Position numbers and translations under genes: made by a program
Source: Pseudomonas mosselii
Lineage (GTDB): Bacteria > Pseudomonadota > Gammaproteobacteria > Pseudomonadales > Pseudomonadaceae
Reading direction: 5' to 3'
Assembly (NCBI RefSeq): GCF_019823065.1
Contig: NZ_CP081966.1
Coordinates: forward strand, 5,921,501-5,985,500
DNA length: 64,000 bases
The notes under the pieces: generated by a model
Told to the model about the DNA's origin: nothing
Seen by the model: only the letters and a program-made list of their open reading frames with translations
The model's database searches: none
Shown here: one piece after another, positions 38,425 through 48,112 of the stretch
Layout of the letters: every line of letters begins with the position of its first letter
How positions within the stretch are numbered: position 1 is the first letter of the stretch

Positions 38425-38741
38425 TGCAAATCCTTTTGGCCAGTGGAACAGGAAGCGCGCAAGTCTACCCAAACCCGCCCGGACCACGCCAAGGCCTTTA
38501 CCTTGCGGGCTGGGGACAGCCAATTGTCACAACGCCATTCCCTAGCGGGCGTGGCGGTGTAGAATCGAGCCATTCATCGCCAGACATCCCCGGCGGGTTT
38601 ATGAGCTCTGGTCGAGCCTGCGGCGATCCCGCGAGGTCTTCGGCCCCCATCCTTGCCAGCGGCAACCGGCCTTCGGCGTTTCAGGACAAGAGAAGCTCAC
38701 TCCCTATTTACGTGACGTGATTTAGCCGCCAGGAGCGCTCC
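38425..38741. other. Intergenic region between DUF4153 gene and ilvD
   Basis: This 317-bp stretch precedes ilvD. TAGAAT at 38560-38565 is a possible -10 element for ilvD, with no convincing -35. A 39-codon frame begins at the ATG at 38600 but lacks runs of Ile, Leu or Val codons, so it is not an obvious attenuator leader. AGGAG lies just before the ilvD ATG. Nothing else was recognised. Confidence 0.4.
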
Positions 38742-40583
38742 ATGCCTGATTATCGTTCCAAGACTTCCACCCAAGGCCGCAACATGGCCGGTGCCCGTGC
38801 CCTGTGGCGCGCCACCGGGATGAAGGACGAAGACTTCAAGAAACCGATCATCGCCATCGCCAACTCGTTCACCCAGTTCGTCCCGGGTCATGTGCACCTG
38901 AAGGACCTGGGCCAACTGGTCGCCCGCGAGATCGAACGCGCCGGTGGCGTGGCGAAAGAGTTCAACACCATCGCCGTGGACGACGGCATCGCCATGGGCC
39001 ATGACGGCATGCTCTACTCGCTGCCCAGCCGCGAGATCATCGCCGACGCGGTCGAGTACATGGTCAACGCCCACTGCGCCGACGCCATCGTCTGCATCTC
39101 CAACTGCGACAAGATCACCCCCGGCATGCTGATGGCCGCCCTGCGCCTGAACATCCCGGTGATCTTCGTCTCCGGCGGTCCGATGGAAGCCGGCAAGACC
39201 AAGCTGGCCAGCCACGGCCTGGACCTGGTCGACGCCATGGTGATCGCCGCCGACTCCACCGCCAGCGACGAGAAAGTCGCCGAGTACGAGCGTAGCGCCT
39301 GCCCGACCTGTGGTTCATGCTCCGGCATGTTCACCGCCAACTCGATGAACTGCCTGACCGAGGCCCTGGGTCTGGCCTTGCCGGGCAACGGTTCGACCCT
39401 GGCCACCCACTCGGACCGCGAGCAGCTGTTCCTCACCGCCGGCCGCACCATCGTCGAGCTGTGCAAACGCTACTACGGCGAGAACGATGCGTCGGTACTG
39501 CCGCGCAGCATCGCCAACTTCAAGGCGTTCGAGAACGCCATGATGCTCGACATCGCCATGGGCGGCTCGACCAACACCATCCTGCACCTGCTGGCCGCAG
39601 CGCAGGAGGCCGAGGTGGACTTCGACCTGCGCGACATCGATCGTCTGTCGCGCAAGGTACCGCAGCTGTGCAAGGTGGCGCCGAACATCCAGAAGTACCA
39701 CATGGAAGACGTGCACCGCGCCGGCGGCATTTTCAGCATCCTCGGCTCGCTGGCCCGTGGCGGCCTGCTGCACACCGACCTGCCGACCGTGCACAGCCCA
39801 AGCATGGAAGAGGCCATCGCCAAGTGGGACATTACCCAGACCGATGACGAAGCTGTGCACACCTTCTTCAAGGCAGGCCCGGCCGGTATCCCGACGCAAA
39901 CCGCGTTCAGCCAGTCGACCCGCTGGGAAACCCTGGACGACGACCGCGAAAACGGCTGCATTCGCAGCATCGAGCACGCCTACTCGCAAGAGGGCGGCCT
40001 GGCCGTGCTGTATGGCAACATCGCCCTGGACGGCTGTGTGGTGAAGACCGCCGGTGTCGATGAGTCGATCCACGTGTTCGAAGGCACCGCGAAGATCTTC
40101 GAGAGCCAGGACAGCGCGGTACGCGGCATCCTCGCCGACGAAGTGAAGGCTGGCGACATCGTCATCATCCGCTACGAAGGCCCGAAAGGCGGCCCGGGCA
40201 TGCAGGAGATGCTCTACCCGACCTCGTACCTGAAGTCCAAGGGCCTGGGCAAGGCGTGCGCGCTGCTCACCGATGGCCGCTTCTCCGGCGGGACCTCGGG
40301 CCTGTCCATCGGCCACGCCTCGCCGGAAGCGGCAGCGGGCGGCGCCATCGGCCTGGTGCGTGATGGCGACAAGGTGCTGATCGACATCCCGAACCGTTCG
40401 ATCAACCTGCTGGTCAGCGATGAAGAACTGGCCGAGCGTCGTATCGAGCAGGACAAGAAAGGCTGGAAGCCGGCCGAAGTGCGCCCACGCAAGGTGACCA
40501 CCGCACTGAAGGCCTACGCCCTGCTGGCGACCAGCGCCGACAAGGGCGCTGTGCGCAACAAGGCGATGCTCGACGGGCTGTGA
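38742..40583 (+). CDS. ilvD: Dihydroxy-acid dehydratase
   Basis: An iron-sulfur dehydratase converting dihydroxy-isovalerate and -methylvalerate to the keto acids of valine and isoleucine. It has 613 residues. The cluster cysteines lie in [10 protein letters not shown] and [19 protein letters not shown], and the C-terminal block [19 protein letters not shown] is typical. It is monocistronic: divergent upstream neighbour and terminator immediately downstream. Confidence 0.98.
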   Translation: MPDYRSKTSTQGRNMAGARALWRATGMKDEDFKKPIIAIANSFTQFVPGHVHLKDLGQLVAREIERAGGVAKEFNTIAVDDGIAMGHDGMLYSLPSREIIADAVEYMVNAHCADAIVCISNCDKITPGMLMAALRLNIPVIFVSGGPMEAGKTKLASHGLDLVDAMVIAADSTASDEKVAEYERSACPTCGSCSGMFTANSMNCLTEALGLALPGNGSTLATHSDREQLFLTAGRTIVELCKRYYGENDASVLPRSIANFKAFENAMMLDIAMGGSTNTILHLLAAAQEAEVDFDLRDIDRLSRKVPQLCKVAPNIQKYHMEDVHRAGGIFSILGSLARGGLLHTDLPTVHSPSMEEAIAKWDITQTDDEAVHTFFKAGPAGIPTQTAFSQSTRWETLDDDRENGCIRSIEHAYSQEGGLAVLYGNIALDGCVVKTAGVDESIHVFEGTAKIFESQDSAVRGILADEVKAGDIVIIRYEGPKGGPGMQEMLYPTSYLKSKGLGKACALLTDGRFSGGTSGLSIGHASPEAAAGGAIGLVRDGDKVLIDIPNRSINLLVSDEELAERRIEQDKKGWKPAEVRPRKVTTALKAYALLATSADKGAVRNKAMLDGL

Positions 40584-40595
40584 GGCTCTGAAGGT

Positions 40596-40628
40596 AAAAA
40601 AACCGGCGCCCTGAGCGCCGGTTTTTTA
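40596..40628 (+). terminator. Rho-independent terminator of ilvD
   Basis: AAAAAACCGGCGC pairs with GCGCCGGTTTTTT around CCTGA. The T-run follows the stem on the plus strand, and A-runs make it usable from pchP as well. Confidence 0.9.
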
Positions 40629-40659
40629 TTCCGCCGAGCCCCTGCGGGAGCGGCGTCGG

Positions 40660-41718
40660 CTACTGGATCTGCTCCGGCGTCACGATCACCCAGTTCTTGT
40701 CCGCCGTCACCGGCAGCCCTTCCCTGGCCTGGGCCGCCGCGTTCTTGGCGATCATGCCGTTCAACTGATCCATGTACTTGGCCTTGCGGTTTATCCACAG
40801 GTGGATACCGCCCTTGCCCACATCCACACCGTGGAACTGCATGTAGCCATCGCTGGTTGGGGTGTCGCCGCCCACCAGCACCGGTTTCTTCCACTCATCG
40901 ATGTAGGTGAGGATGGCCGCTTGCTTGCCGGCCATCCAGGTGGCCGGGGTCCACAGGTAAGGCGTCAGCTCCAGGCCTTCATTGGCCTTGGGATCGTAGT
41001 GCCCGGCGGTAATTTGCTTGCGCGCCGTGGTCAGCTGGCCACTGGCGCGGTCCTTGAGCAGCAGGCTTACGCCGATCACGTTCTGCGGTTTGACGTTGTA
41101 GCCGTACTTGGGATCGGAGGCGACCATGCGCACCAGCTCTTCGGAGGCCGCGGAAATGACATAAACCTCGATGCCGTTCTCCATCAGCTTGTTGTACAGC
41201 TCGGCCTGGCCGGTGAATACCTTGGGCGGCTGCACCTCGATGGTCTTGACCTGATCCCCCTCGAAATAGGTACTGGGGATCGGCTTGCCCGAGGCCATCA
41301 GCTCATCGACCTGCTGCTTCAGCTCCTTGAGGGTGAAGCCCGAGAACACTTGGGCTACCCAGGGGTAGCAGACCATGTCGTCGAGCTCGCACAGGCGATA
41401 GTAGTAGCTGAACAGGCTCTCCTTGTGCTCGGCGGTGTCCTTGAACGGGATCAGCTTGAGCGAGGGGTCGAGCTTGTCGCGGGTCAGCAGGCCCTTGTTT
41501 TCCATGAACGGCAACAGCGCTTCCTCAAGGTCGAAGCGGTAGCTGGTGTTGTCCATGTCGAACACCGCGTAGTTACCCTTGTTGGCGTTGGCGGCAATCA
41601 TCGCGTCGAGCTTCTGCGCGGCCTCGGCCGGCCAGTGCTTGAGCTCGGTGGCTGCCCAGCTGCTGGCGCTCAGCAACAGGGCCAGGCTGCCGGCAAGGAT
41701 TCTCGGAGCAGACATCAT
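40660..41718 (-). CDS. pchP: Phosphorylcholine phosphatase (HAD family)
   Basis: A periplasmic HAD hydrolase that releases choline from phosphorylcholine after phospholipase C action. It has 352 residues. The signal peptide is at about 1-23 ([17 protein letters not shown]). The HAD nucleophile block [10 protein letters not shown] has Asp54 and Asp56, and [15 protein letters not shown] is motif II. The sequence aligns by eye over its whole length with P. aeruginosa PchP as remembered, including [19 protein letters not shown]. Start at the ATG at 41718 with GGGAG upstream. Confidence 0.92.
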   Translation of the reverse strand: MMSAPRILAGSLALLLSASSWAATELKHWPAEAAQKLDAMIAANANKGNYAVFDMDNTSYRFDLEEALLPFMENKGLLTRDKLDPSLKLIPFKDTAEHKESLFSYYYRLCELDDMVCYPWVAQVFSGFTLKELKQQVDELMASGKPIPSTYFEGDQVKTIEVQPPKVFTGQAELYNKLMENGIEVYVISAASEELVRMVASDPKYGYNVKPQNVIGVSLLLKDRASGQLTTARKQITAGHYDPKANEGLELTPYLWTPATWMAGKQAAILTYIDEWKKPVLVGGDTPTSDGYMQFHGVDVGKGGIHLWINRKAKYMDQLNGMIAKNAAAQAREGLPVTADKNWVIVTPEQIQ

Positions 41719-41863
41719 GTGCGGTTCTCCCAAAGACGTGGCCGCTCAACCCTAGTCCCGAACTGTGACAAACAGCCACGCGTGAGCGACCCCGAGACAA
41801 CTGCAAACGTCATGTTCATTGCCAAAAGCGACCAGCCGTTATTCCATAAGCGACTATGCAAAT

Positions 41864-41875
41864 TACCTTTAGGTA
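41864..41875. promoter_or_regulatory. Palindrome TACCTTTAGGTA in pchP/tcyP divergent region
   Basis: The arms TACCT and AGGTA flank TT and run into TATAAA at 41874-41879, a plausible -10 box for the symporter gene. The surrounding bases are much more AT-rich than neighbours. No -35 box matched well. Confidence 0.4.
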
Positions 41876-41962
41876 TAAATTCGTTTGTTTTCAGGCTGTT
41901 AGCATTTCCGTTCGTAATCGCTCACAGAGGCGATGCCTCTTCCGCCTTTTCCTGGAGCTTCA

Positions 41963-43354
41963 ATGAACCTGCCGCTGTCACTTAACCTGCTGGCGTTCCT
42001 GGCCCTGCTGCTGGGCCTGGCGCAAACCCGCCGCACCGACTGGAGCCTGGCCAAGAAAGTGCTGTTGGGCCTGGTGCTGGGCGTGGTGTTCGGCCTGGTC
42101 CTGCACACGATCTACGGCGCCGGCCACCCGGTGCTCAAGGCCACCCTCGGTTGGCTCGACCTGGTCGGCAACGGCTATGTCGGCTTGCTGCAAATGATCG
42201 TCATGCCGCTGATCTTCGCCTCCATCCTCAGCGCCGTCGCGCGCTTGCACAACGCCTCGAGCCTGGGCCGGATCAGCGTGCTGAGCATCGGCACCCTGCT
42301 GCTGACCACCGCCATCGCGGCGCTGATCGGCATTGCCCTGACCAACCTGTTCGGCCTGACCGCCGAGGGGCTGGTGGCCGGCGCCCAGGAAAGCGCCCGC
42401 CTGCAGGCCATCCACAACGACTACGCGGGCAAGGTCGCCGACCTCAACATCCCGCAACTGCTGCTCTCTTTCATCCCGACCAACCCGGTGGGCGACCTGG
42501 CCCGGGCCAAGCCAACCTCGATCATCAGCGTGGTGATCTTCGCCGTGTTCCTGGGCCTGGCCGCGCTGCAGCTGATCAAGGACGACAAGGACAAGGGCGA
42601 GCGCGCCCTGTCTGCCATCGACGTGCTGCAGGCCTGGGTGATGCGCCTGGTACGCCTGGTGATGAAACTCACCCCCTATGGCGTGCTGGCCTTGATGACC
42701 AAGGTGGTGGCCAGCTCCAACCTCGAGGACATCCTCAAGCTGGGCAGCTTCGTGGTGGTGTCATACATCGGCCTGGGCCTGATGTTCGTGGTCCATGGGG
42801 TGATCCTGGCGCTGACCGGCGTCAGTCCGCTGCGCTTCCTGCGCAAGGTGTGGCCGGTGCTGACCTTCGCCTTCACCAGCCGCTCCAGCGCCGCCAGCAT
42901 TCCGCTGAACATCGAGGCGCAGACGCAGCGCCTGGGCGTGCCACAGTCGATCGCCAGTTTCAGCGCCTCGTTCGGTGCGACCATCGGCCAGAACGGCTGC
43001 GCTGGGCTCTACCCTGCCATGCTCGCAGTGATGGTGGCTCCGGCGGTGGGCATCGACACCTTTGACCCGCTGTGGATCGCCACCCTGGTGGCCATCGTCA
43101 CCCTGAGCTCGGCCGGTGTGGCCGGCGTGGGTGGCGGCGCAACCTTCGCCGCGCTGATCGTGCTGCCGGCCATGGGCTTGCCGGTGGAACTGGTAGCCTT
43201 GCTGATCTCGGTGGAGCCGCTGATCGACATGGGGCGTACGGCGTTGAACGTGAATGGTTCGATGACCGCGGGGGTGGTTACCAGCCAGTTGCTCAAGCAG
43301 ACTGATCAGCAGGTGCTGAGCGGGGATGAGCATGCTGAGTTGAGTCATTCCTGA
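41963..43354 (+). CDS. tcyP: Cystine/dicarboxylate:cation symporter (TcyP-like, DAACS family)
   Basis: A 463-residue secondary transporter with about eight membrane helices and two re-entrant hairpins. Family signatures are the serine-rich hairpin [13 protein letters not shown], the motif [16 protein letters not shown] and the final [11 protein letters not shown]. Its overall pattern matches TcyP/YdjN cystine carriers more than aspartate or C4-dicarboxylate carriers, but substrate is inferred. The ATG at 41963 has GGAGC upstream. It ends at a hairpin shared with folA. Confidence 0.8.
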   Translation: MNLPLSLNLLAFLALLLGLAQTRRTDWSLAKKVLLGLVLGVVFGLVLHTIYGAGHPVLKATLGWLDLVGNGYVGLLQMIVMPLIFASILSAVARLHNASSLGRISVLSIGTLLLTTAIAALIGIALTNLFGLTAEGLVAGAQESARLQAIHNDYAGKVADLNIPQLLLSFIPTNPVGDLARAKPTSIISVVIFAVFLGLAALQLIKDDKDKGERALSAIDVLQAWVMRLVRLVMKLTPYGVLALMTKVVASSNLEDILKLGSFVVVSYIGLGLMFVVHGVILALTGVSPLRFLRKVWPVLTFAFTSRSSAASIPLNIEAQTQRLGVPQSIASFSASFGATIGQNGCAGLYPAMLAVMVAPAVGIDTFDPLWIATLVAIVTLSSAGVAGVGGGATFAALIVLPAMGLPVELVALLISVEPLIDMGRTALNVNGSMTAGVVTSQLLKQTDQQVLSGDEHAELSHS

Positions 43355-43361
43355 TAGATCG

Positions 43362-43388
43362 CTGGGGCTGCTGCGCAGCCCCAGGTTT
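43362..43388 (+). terminator. Terminator hairpin between symporter gene and folA
   Basis: CTGGGGCTGC at 43362-43371 and GCAGCCCCAG at 43375-43384 form a 10-bp stem, followed by GTTTTC on the plus strand. Confidence 0.75.
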
Positions 43389-43907
43389 TCAGACCTTGTC
43401 CCAGACTTCGAAGTGATAAACCGGCCCGTGTCCTTCGGCAGGTTGCGGCTCACTCGCGCTCAGTTGCCACTGTCCGCGATCGAACTCTGGGAACCAGGCA
43501 TCACCCTTGGGAGACAGCTCCACTCGGGTCAGGTACATCCGGCTCACCAGCCCTTTGTCCAGCGCCTGCCCATACAGCTGCGCGCCACCGATCAGCATCA
43601 GCTCGCCGACGCCCTGCTCCCGCGCCCACTGCTCGGCGCGCACCAGTGCCTCTTCCAGCGAAGCGAACACCTCGGCCCCAGCCAGTTGCAGGCCCGGCTG
43701 ACGGCTGACGACGATATTCAACCGCCCCGGCAGTGGCCGCCCCAGTGAATCCCAGGTCTTGCGCCCCATGATGATCGGCTTGCCCAGGGTGGTGGCCTTG
43801 AAGTACTTGAAATCCCCCGGCAGGTGCCAGGGCATGGAGTTGTCGATGCCGATCACACGGTTCTCGGCGAGCGCCGCGATCAGGCTGAGGGGGAGTGATG
43901 TGTTCAT
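43389..43907 (-). CDS. folA: Dihydrofolate reductase
   Basis: Reduces dihydrofolate to tetrahydrofolate with NADPH. It has 172 residues. The substrate/cofactor region is ALAENRVIGIDNSMPWHLPGD, then IIMGRKTWDSLGRPLPGR and LMLIGGAQLYGQAL. The ATG at 43907 (MNTSLPLSLIAALA) is preferred to the longer frame at 43931. It is divergent from the DUF2868 gene. Confidence 0.97.
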   Translation of the reverse strand: MNTSLPLSLIAALAENRVIGIDNSMPWHLPGDFKYFKATTLGKPIIMGRKTWDSLGRPLPGRLNIVVSRQPGLQLAGAEVFASLEEALVRAEQWAREQGVGELMLIGGAQLYGQALDKGLVSRMYLTRVELSPKGDAWFPEFDRGQWQLSASEPQPAEGHGPVYHFEVWDKV

Positions 43908-43973
43908 GCCGGCGAGGATAGCACCGGGCACGTGGGTTATGCTTGCGCACTGACCTGTGCAATGGAAGAGCTT

Positions 43974-45353
43974 GTGACGGCACCGACTCCACTCGACAAG
44001 CGCTGGCTAACCGAAGCGATACGCCTGCGCGAGGAACACGCCGGTCCCCTGGAGGACCAGGAAGCCAACCGTCGCGCCCGCCAGCAAGGCGGCGACCTCG
44101 CTACGCGCATCGAGGCCCGCGCCTTGTGGCTGGCCGAGCGCGACGGCATGGACACGGCACTGCGCCACTGGAAGCAGGGCGCGCGCCTGGCACTGCTGGC
44201 GCTGATGCTCCTGGCCGTGCTCAGCGGCGCCGGCCTGGGGCTGGCGGCCCTGGGCGACGGCCAGCGGCCGGTGAATGTGTTCTGGGCCCTGGGCAGCCTG
44301 CTCGGGCTCAACCTTCTGCTACTGCTCGGCTGGGCCGTGGGCTTCTTTTTTGCCGGCGAGCAGGGCGCGACGCTGGGCCGCCTCTGGCTGTGGCTGAGCG
44401 AGCGCCTGGCCCGCGACGCCAAGGCCGCGCAGCTGGCCCCGGCGTTGCTGGTGCTGCTGCAGCGCCAGCGCCTGAACCGCTGGTTGCTCGGCCTGCTGGT
44501 GCATGGCCTGTGGCTGCTGGCGATGCTCGCCGCGCTGGGCATGCTCCTGGCCCTGCTGGCGACCCGGCGCTACGGGTTCGTCTGGGAAACCACGCTGCTC
44601 GCCGCGCAACCTTTCATCACCCTGACCCAGGCCCTTGGCGCCCTGCCCTCGCTGCTCGGCTTCGCCGTGCCGGACGAAACCATGATCCGCGCCAGCGGCG
44701 CCACCCTGCCCGCGCTCGACCTGGCGCGCCAGGCCTGGGCCAGCTGGCTGCTCGGCATGGTGCTGGTCTACGGCCTGCTGCCGCGCCTGGCGCTGGCCGC
44801 ATTGTGCCTGTGGCGCTGGCGCCAGGGTCGCGAGCGCCTGACGCTGGACCTCGACCTGCCCGGCTACGCCCAGCTGCGCGAAGCGCTGATGCCGCGCAGC
44901 GAACGCATTGGCGTGCAGGACCCTGCCCCCGACACCCTGCCGCGCTTCGAAGCCGGCCAGCTGGAGAGCGGCAGCAGCGGCGCCTTGCTGGTCGGCCTGG
45001 AGCTGGACGACCAGCGCCCCTGGCCACCCGCCCTGCCCAAGTCGATCACCCACGCCGGCGTGCTCGACAGCCGGGAGTCGCGCAACAAGCTGCTCGAACA
45101 ACTGAGCCGCTTCCCCCCGGCACGCCTGGCCATCGCCTGCGACCCACGCCGCTCGCCGGACCGCGGCAGCCTGGCGTTGCTCGCCGAGCTGGCGCGCAAT
45201 GCCGGCGCCACCCGTATCTGGCTGCTGCAGGCACAACCGGGCCAGGTCCTGGACGCGGCACGCCTGGGCGATTGGCACGAGGCCCTCGACCGGCTGGGCC
45301 TGGCCCACGCCGACACTTCGCCCGTGACCTGGCTGGAGCATGGCCATGACTGA
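43974..45353 (+). CDS. DUF2868 membrane protein
   Basis: A 459-residue inner-membrane protein of unknown function. After the conserved N-terminal block WLTEAIRLREEHAGPLEDQ come four to five hydrophobic helices (about 68-90, 98-122, 165-190 and 255-285). A cytoplasmic C-terminal half of about 170 residues follows, ending in a Rossmann-like stretch (ARLAIACDPRRSPDRGS). The GTG at 43974 is chosen because GGAAGAG stands upstream; the ATG at 43962 has no ribosome site. It overlaps the GTPase gene by eight bases, and the pair is conserved next to folA in pseudomonads. Confidence 0.85.
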   Translation: MTAPTPLDKRWLTEAIRLREEHAGPLEDQEANRRARQQGGDLATRIEARALWLAERDGMDTALRHWKQGARLALLALMLLAVLSGAGLGLAALGDGQRPVNVFWALGSLLGLNLLLLLGWAVGFFFAGEQGATLGRLWLWLSERLARDAKAAQLAPALLVLLQRQRLNRWLLGLLVHGLWLLAMLAALGMLLALLATRRYGFVWETTLLAAQPFITLTQALGALPSLLGFAVPDETMIRASGATLPALDLARQAWASWLLGMVLVYGLLPRLALAALCLWRWRQGRERLTLDLDLPGYAQLREALMPRSERIGVQDPAPDTLPRFEAGQLESGSSGALLVGLELDDQRPWPPALPKSITHAGVLDSRESRNKLLEQLSRFPPARLAIACDPRRSPDRGSLALLAELARNAGATRIWLLQAQPGQVLDAARLGDWHEALDRLGLAHADTSPVTWLEHGHD

Positions 45354-46710
45354 GCCGCTGAAACTGGCCGTGGTCGGCCACACCAACGTCGGCAAGACCT
45401 CGCTGCTGCGCACCCTGACCCGCGACGTCGGCTTCGGCGAGGTCTCCCACCGCCCCAGCACCACCCGCCATGTGGAAGGCGCGCGCCTGTCGGTGGACGG
45501 CGAGCCGCTGCTGGAGCTGTACGACACCCCAGGCCTGGAAGACGCCATCGCCCTGCTCGACTACCTGGAGCGCCTCGAACGTCCGGGCGAACGCCTGGAC
45601 GGCCCCGCCCGCCTGGAGCGTTTCCTCCAGGGCAGCGAGGCGCGCCAGCGCTTCGAACAGGAAGCCAAGGTGCTGCGCCAGCTGCTGGCGAGCAACGCCG
45701 GCCTCTATGTGATCGACGCCCGCGAACCGGTGCTGGCCAAGTACCGCGACGAACTGGAAGTACTGGCCGGTTGTGGCAAGCCGCTGCTGCCGGTGCTCAA
45801 CTTCGTCGCCAGCAGCCAGCACCGCGAGCCGGAATGGCGTGAGGCCCTGGCGCGCCTGGGCCTGCATGCGCTGGTGCGCTTCGACAGCGTGGCCCCACCC
45901 GAGGACGGCGAGCGCCGCCTCTACGAAAGCCTGGCACTGCTGCTGGAAGATGCCCGCCCGGCGCTGCAACGGCTGATCGACGACCAGCAGGCCCAGCGCC
46001 AGGCCCGCCAGCACAGCGGCAAACGCCTGATCGCCGAGCTGCTGCTCGATTGCGCCGCCTGCCGACGCAGCGTCGAGGCAGAGCCTGCCGCCGAGGCACG
46101 GGCCATCGAAGCCCTGCGCCAGGATGTACGCCAGCGCGAGCAACGCTGTGTCGAGTCGCTGCTCAAGCTCTATGCGTTCCGCCGCGAGGACGCCAATGCC
46201 GGTGACATGCCACTGCTCGACGGCCGCTGGGGCGACGACCTGTTCAACCCGGAAACCCTGAAGCTACTCGGTGTGCGCCTGGGCAGCGGCGTGGCGGCCG
46301 GTGCCGCGGCGGGCGCGGGCGTGGACCTGCTGGTGGGCGGCCTGACCCTGGGCGCCGCCGCGCTCGCGGGCGCCATCGCCGGCGGCGCCTTGCAGACCGC
46401 GCGCAACTACGGTTCGCGCCTGATGGGCAAGCTCAAGGGCCAGCGCGAATTGACGGTGGATGACGCCGTGCTGCGCCTGCTGGCGTTGCGTCAGCAGCAG
46501 TTGGTCACGGCCCTGGAAGGGCGAGGGCACGCGGCGCAGGACAGCATTCGCCTGGCCCCTGCCGACGACAAGGGCTGGCGCGAGGGCAAGCTGCCCGAGG
46601 CACTGCGCAGGGCACGGGCGCATCCGCAGTGGTCCACGCTCAATAGCGGGGCGCGGGTCAGCCAGGCCGAGCGGCAGGAGCAGGTGGAAGCCCTGGTGGC
46701 AGAGCTGTAG
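45346..46710 (+). CDS. GTPase of the DUF3482 family
   Basis: A 454-residue TRAFAC-type GTPase. G1 is VVGHTNVGKTSLL at about 9-21, the G3-like element is LYDTPGLED, and a G4-like region follows YVIDAREPVLAKYRDEL. After a helical DUF3482 middle domain there is a striking Gly/Ala segment (GVAAGAAAGAGVDLLVGG, then further GAAALAGAIAGGAL) that could enter or touch the membrane. The ATG at 45346 has GGAG seven bases upstream. Its DUF2868 partner is membrane-embedded, so the two probably act together. Cellular role unknown. Confidence 0.85.
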   Translation: MTEPLKLAVVGHTNVGKTSLLRTLTRDVGFGEVSHRPSTTRHVEGARLSVDGEPLLELYDTPGLEDAIALLDYLERLERPGERLDGPARLERFLQGSEARQRFEQEAKVLRQLLASNAGLYVIDAREPVLAKYRDELEVLAGCGKPLLPVLNFVASSQHREPEWREALARLGLHALVRFDSVAPPEDGERRLYESLALLLEDARPALQRLIDDQQAQRQARQHSGKRLIAELLLDCAACRRSVEAEPAAEARAIEALRQDVRQREQRCVESLLKLYAFRREDANAGDMPLLDGRWGDDLFNPETLKLLGVRLGSGVAAGAAAGAGVDLLVGGLTLGAAALAGAIAGGALQTARNYGSRLMGKLKGQRELTVDDAVLRLLALRQQQLVTALEGRGHAAQDSIRLAPADDKGWREGKLPEALRRARAHPQWSTLNSGARVSQAERQEQVEALVAEL

Positions 46711-46719
46711 CGCCGTTCG

Positions 46720-47136
46720 CTAACGCCGCACCTTGCGCAGTTCCACCAACCGCCGGCGCATTTCCCGATGCCGCTGGCTGTTGAAAACCAGCAGCGCGAG
46801 CAATGGCAGAGCCAGCAAGATTGCCAGCAACACAGCATTCACACCGCTACCGAGCAAGCTCAACGCCATCAGCAAGGCCACTGTGGGTACAGGGAGCACC
46901 ACCCATGCTGCCCATGTGAAGCCGCGGACCATCGCGAAATGCCCGGAACATAGCAGCAAGACCAGTACAGCGCTGGACATCATGGTGAACAAGGGGTTGT
47001 CCGGGTGATTACGCCAGTGACTGTCGATCCACAGCGTTGCTGACAACGCCGCCGACAGGAGGCAAATGAAAAACCCCAGCAAGAACGTCGGGAAGTAACG
47101 GCGCATGAAAGTCTGGAATTGCGCAGGCTTCATCAT
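46720..47136 (-). CDS. Four-helix membrane protein, putative T6SS immunity protein
   Basis: A 138-residue protein of no recognised family. Four hydrophobic helices are visible at about 18-37, 50-70, 74-96 and 101-118, with a short charged tail (QRHREMRRRLVELRKVRR). Its ATG overlaps the upstream gene's TGA by one base, giving tight coupling. Inner-membrane immunity proteins against pore-forming T6SS effectors have this kind of size and topology, and such genes lie directly downstream of the effector. The local sequence looks less GC-rich than the T6SS genes. Assignment is by context and topology only. Confidence 0.5.
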   Translation of the reverse strand: MMKPAQFQTFMRRYFPTFLLGFFICLLSAALSATLWIDSHWRNHPDNPLFTMMSSAVLVLLLCSGHFAMVRGFTWAAWVVLPVPTVALLMALSLLGSGVNAVLLAILLALPLLALLVFNSQRHREMRRRLVELRKVRR

Positions 47137-48038
47137 CACTCGATCTCTTCGTATAGCCCTACGGCGATGCTCTGCACCGTTGCACTCCCGGCCAACCCGA
47201 AGGTGGCACCGAGCGAGTCGCGCATCAGGGTCTGCGTGGCGTGGCTGATCTCGGTCGGGGTGTAGCGCTTGGTCATGGTCCCTGCCGCCTGCTGCAACTT
47301 GATCTGCTTGGCCGTCAGACTCGGGTGCTTGATCGACAGCAGCTCGTCGGTCAGCGCCTTGCGCTGCTGGCGGCTGAGGCTCTTGGACAACTCCAGCCAG
47401 CTCCGCCCCGTGGCGGCCTTGTGTACTTGCAGGTACTTCAACGTACTCAGGCCCGACGCGCCGACCCCCAGCAACGAGACGCCATCGAGCACCATCGAGG
47501 CGGCCTGGTACCACTGGTTCTCATCGAGGGCATCGTTGGCCGCTGGGTTGGTCACTTCACGAACCGTGCGCATTACACCAATGCCGCACTGGATGCTGCT
47601 GGCGGTGGCGGCGGCGCCACCGATATAGGTCAGTACCAGGCTGGTACCGCCGGAAAAAGGTGCGGCAATGGTGCCACTGAACACCACGAACCAGCCGATC
47701 ACAGCGCCCGCGCAGGAAAGGGTCGTGTTGACCGCCTCCTTGACCACCCGCGACTCGCGCGGATTGTGCTGCAGCTGCTGGGTGTACTGGTCAGGTGTCT
47801 GGTACTTCTTGATCTCGCGCAGGATCACGCGCTTGGGGCGGATGCTGCAGATCGGCTGAAACTCACGCAGGGTGACAATGTTGTATTCGGCGTCGATGTA
47901 CACCACACCGGCACCGACGATACGCGGGTCGGCGTCGATGGCGGCGAACATCTGCGGCAGGTTGATCCGCGCCTGGATGCGCTGGCGTGCCAGGAACTGG
48001 GAGTTGTTGGCCAGGGAGTTGACCAGAAGATCTGTCAC
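47136..48038 (-). CDS. Putative pore-forming T6SS effector
   Basis: A 300-residue protein starting at a GTG (48038) with AAGGA nine bases upstream. There is no signal peptide. Residues 1-100 look soluble (INLPQMFAAIDADPRIVGAG). Hydrophobic, glycine-rich segments follow at about 104-128 and 132-157 (the second contains LVLTYIGGAAATASSI), with weaker ones near 180-200 and 275-296. A basic helical stretch rich in Lys and Gln lies between. The position after tagQ and the coupled small membrane protein point to an antibacterial membrane-targeting effector. No enzyme motif, PAAR, VgrG or Rhs sequence is present, so delivery through Hcp is the simplest guess. Confidence 0.5.
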   Translation of the reverse strand: MTDLLVNSLANNSQFLARQRIQARINLPQMFAAIDADPRIVGAGVVYIDAEYNIVTLREFQPICSIRPKRVILREIKKYQTPDQYTQQLQHNPRESRVVKEAVNTTLSCAGAVIGWFVVFSGTIAAPFSGGTSLVLTYIGGAAATASSIQCGIGVMRTVREVTNPAANDALDENQWYQAASMVLDGVSLLGVGASGLSTLKYLQVHKAATGRSWLELSKSLSRQQRKALTDELLSIKHPSLTAKQIKLQQAAGTMTKRYTPTEISHATQTLMRDSLGATFGLAGSATVQSIAVGLYEEIE

Positions 48039-48112
48039 GGGGTGGTTTCCTTACACAGATAGCAGCACACCCGTGGGAACAGGTTCACCCGATCCCACAG
48101 GCGCTCAAGGCA

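Noticed and set aside
38600..38719. Leader peptide attenuator for ilvD
   Set aside because: The 39-codon frame has only scattered Ile/Leu codons and no run of regulatory codons or terminator/antiterminator hairpins.
47136..48038. Possible enzyme (for example NAD synthetase) identity for the 300-residue protein
   Set aside because: No SGGxDS ATP-pyrophosphatase motif or other enzyme motif is present, and the hydrophobic Gly-rich segments do not fit a soluble synthetase.
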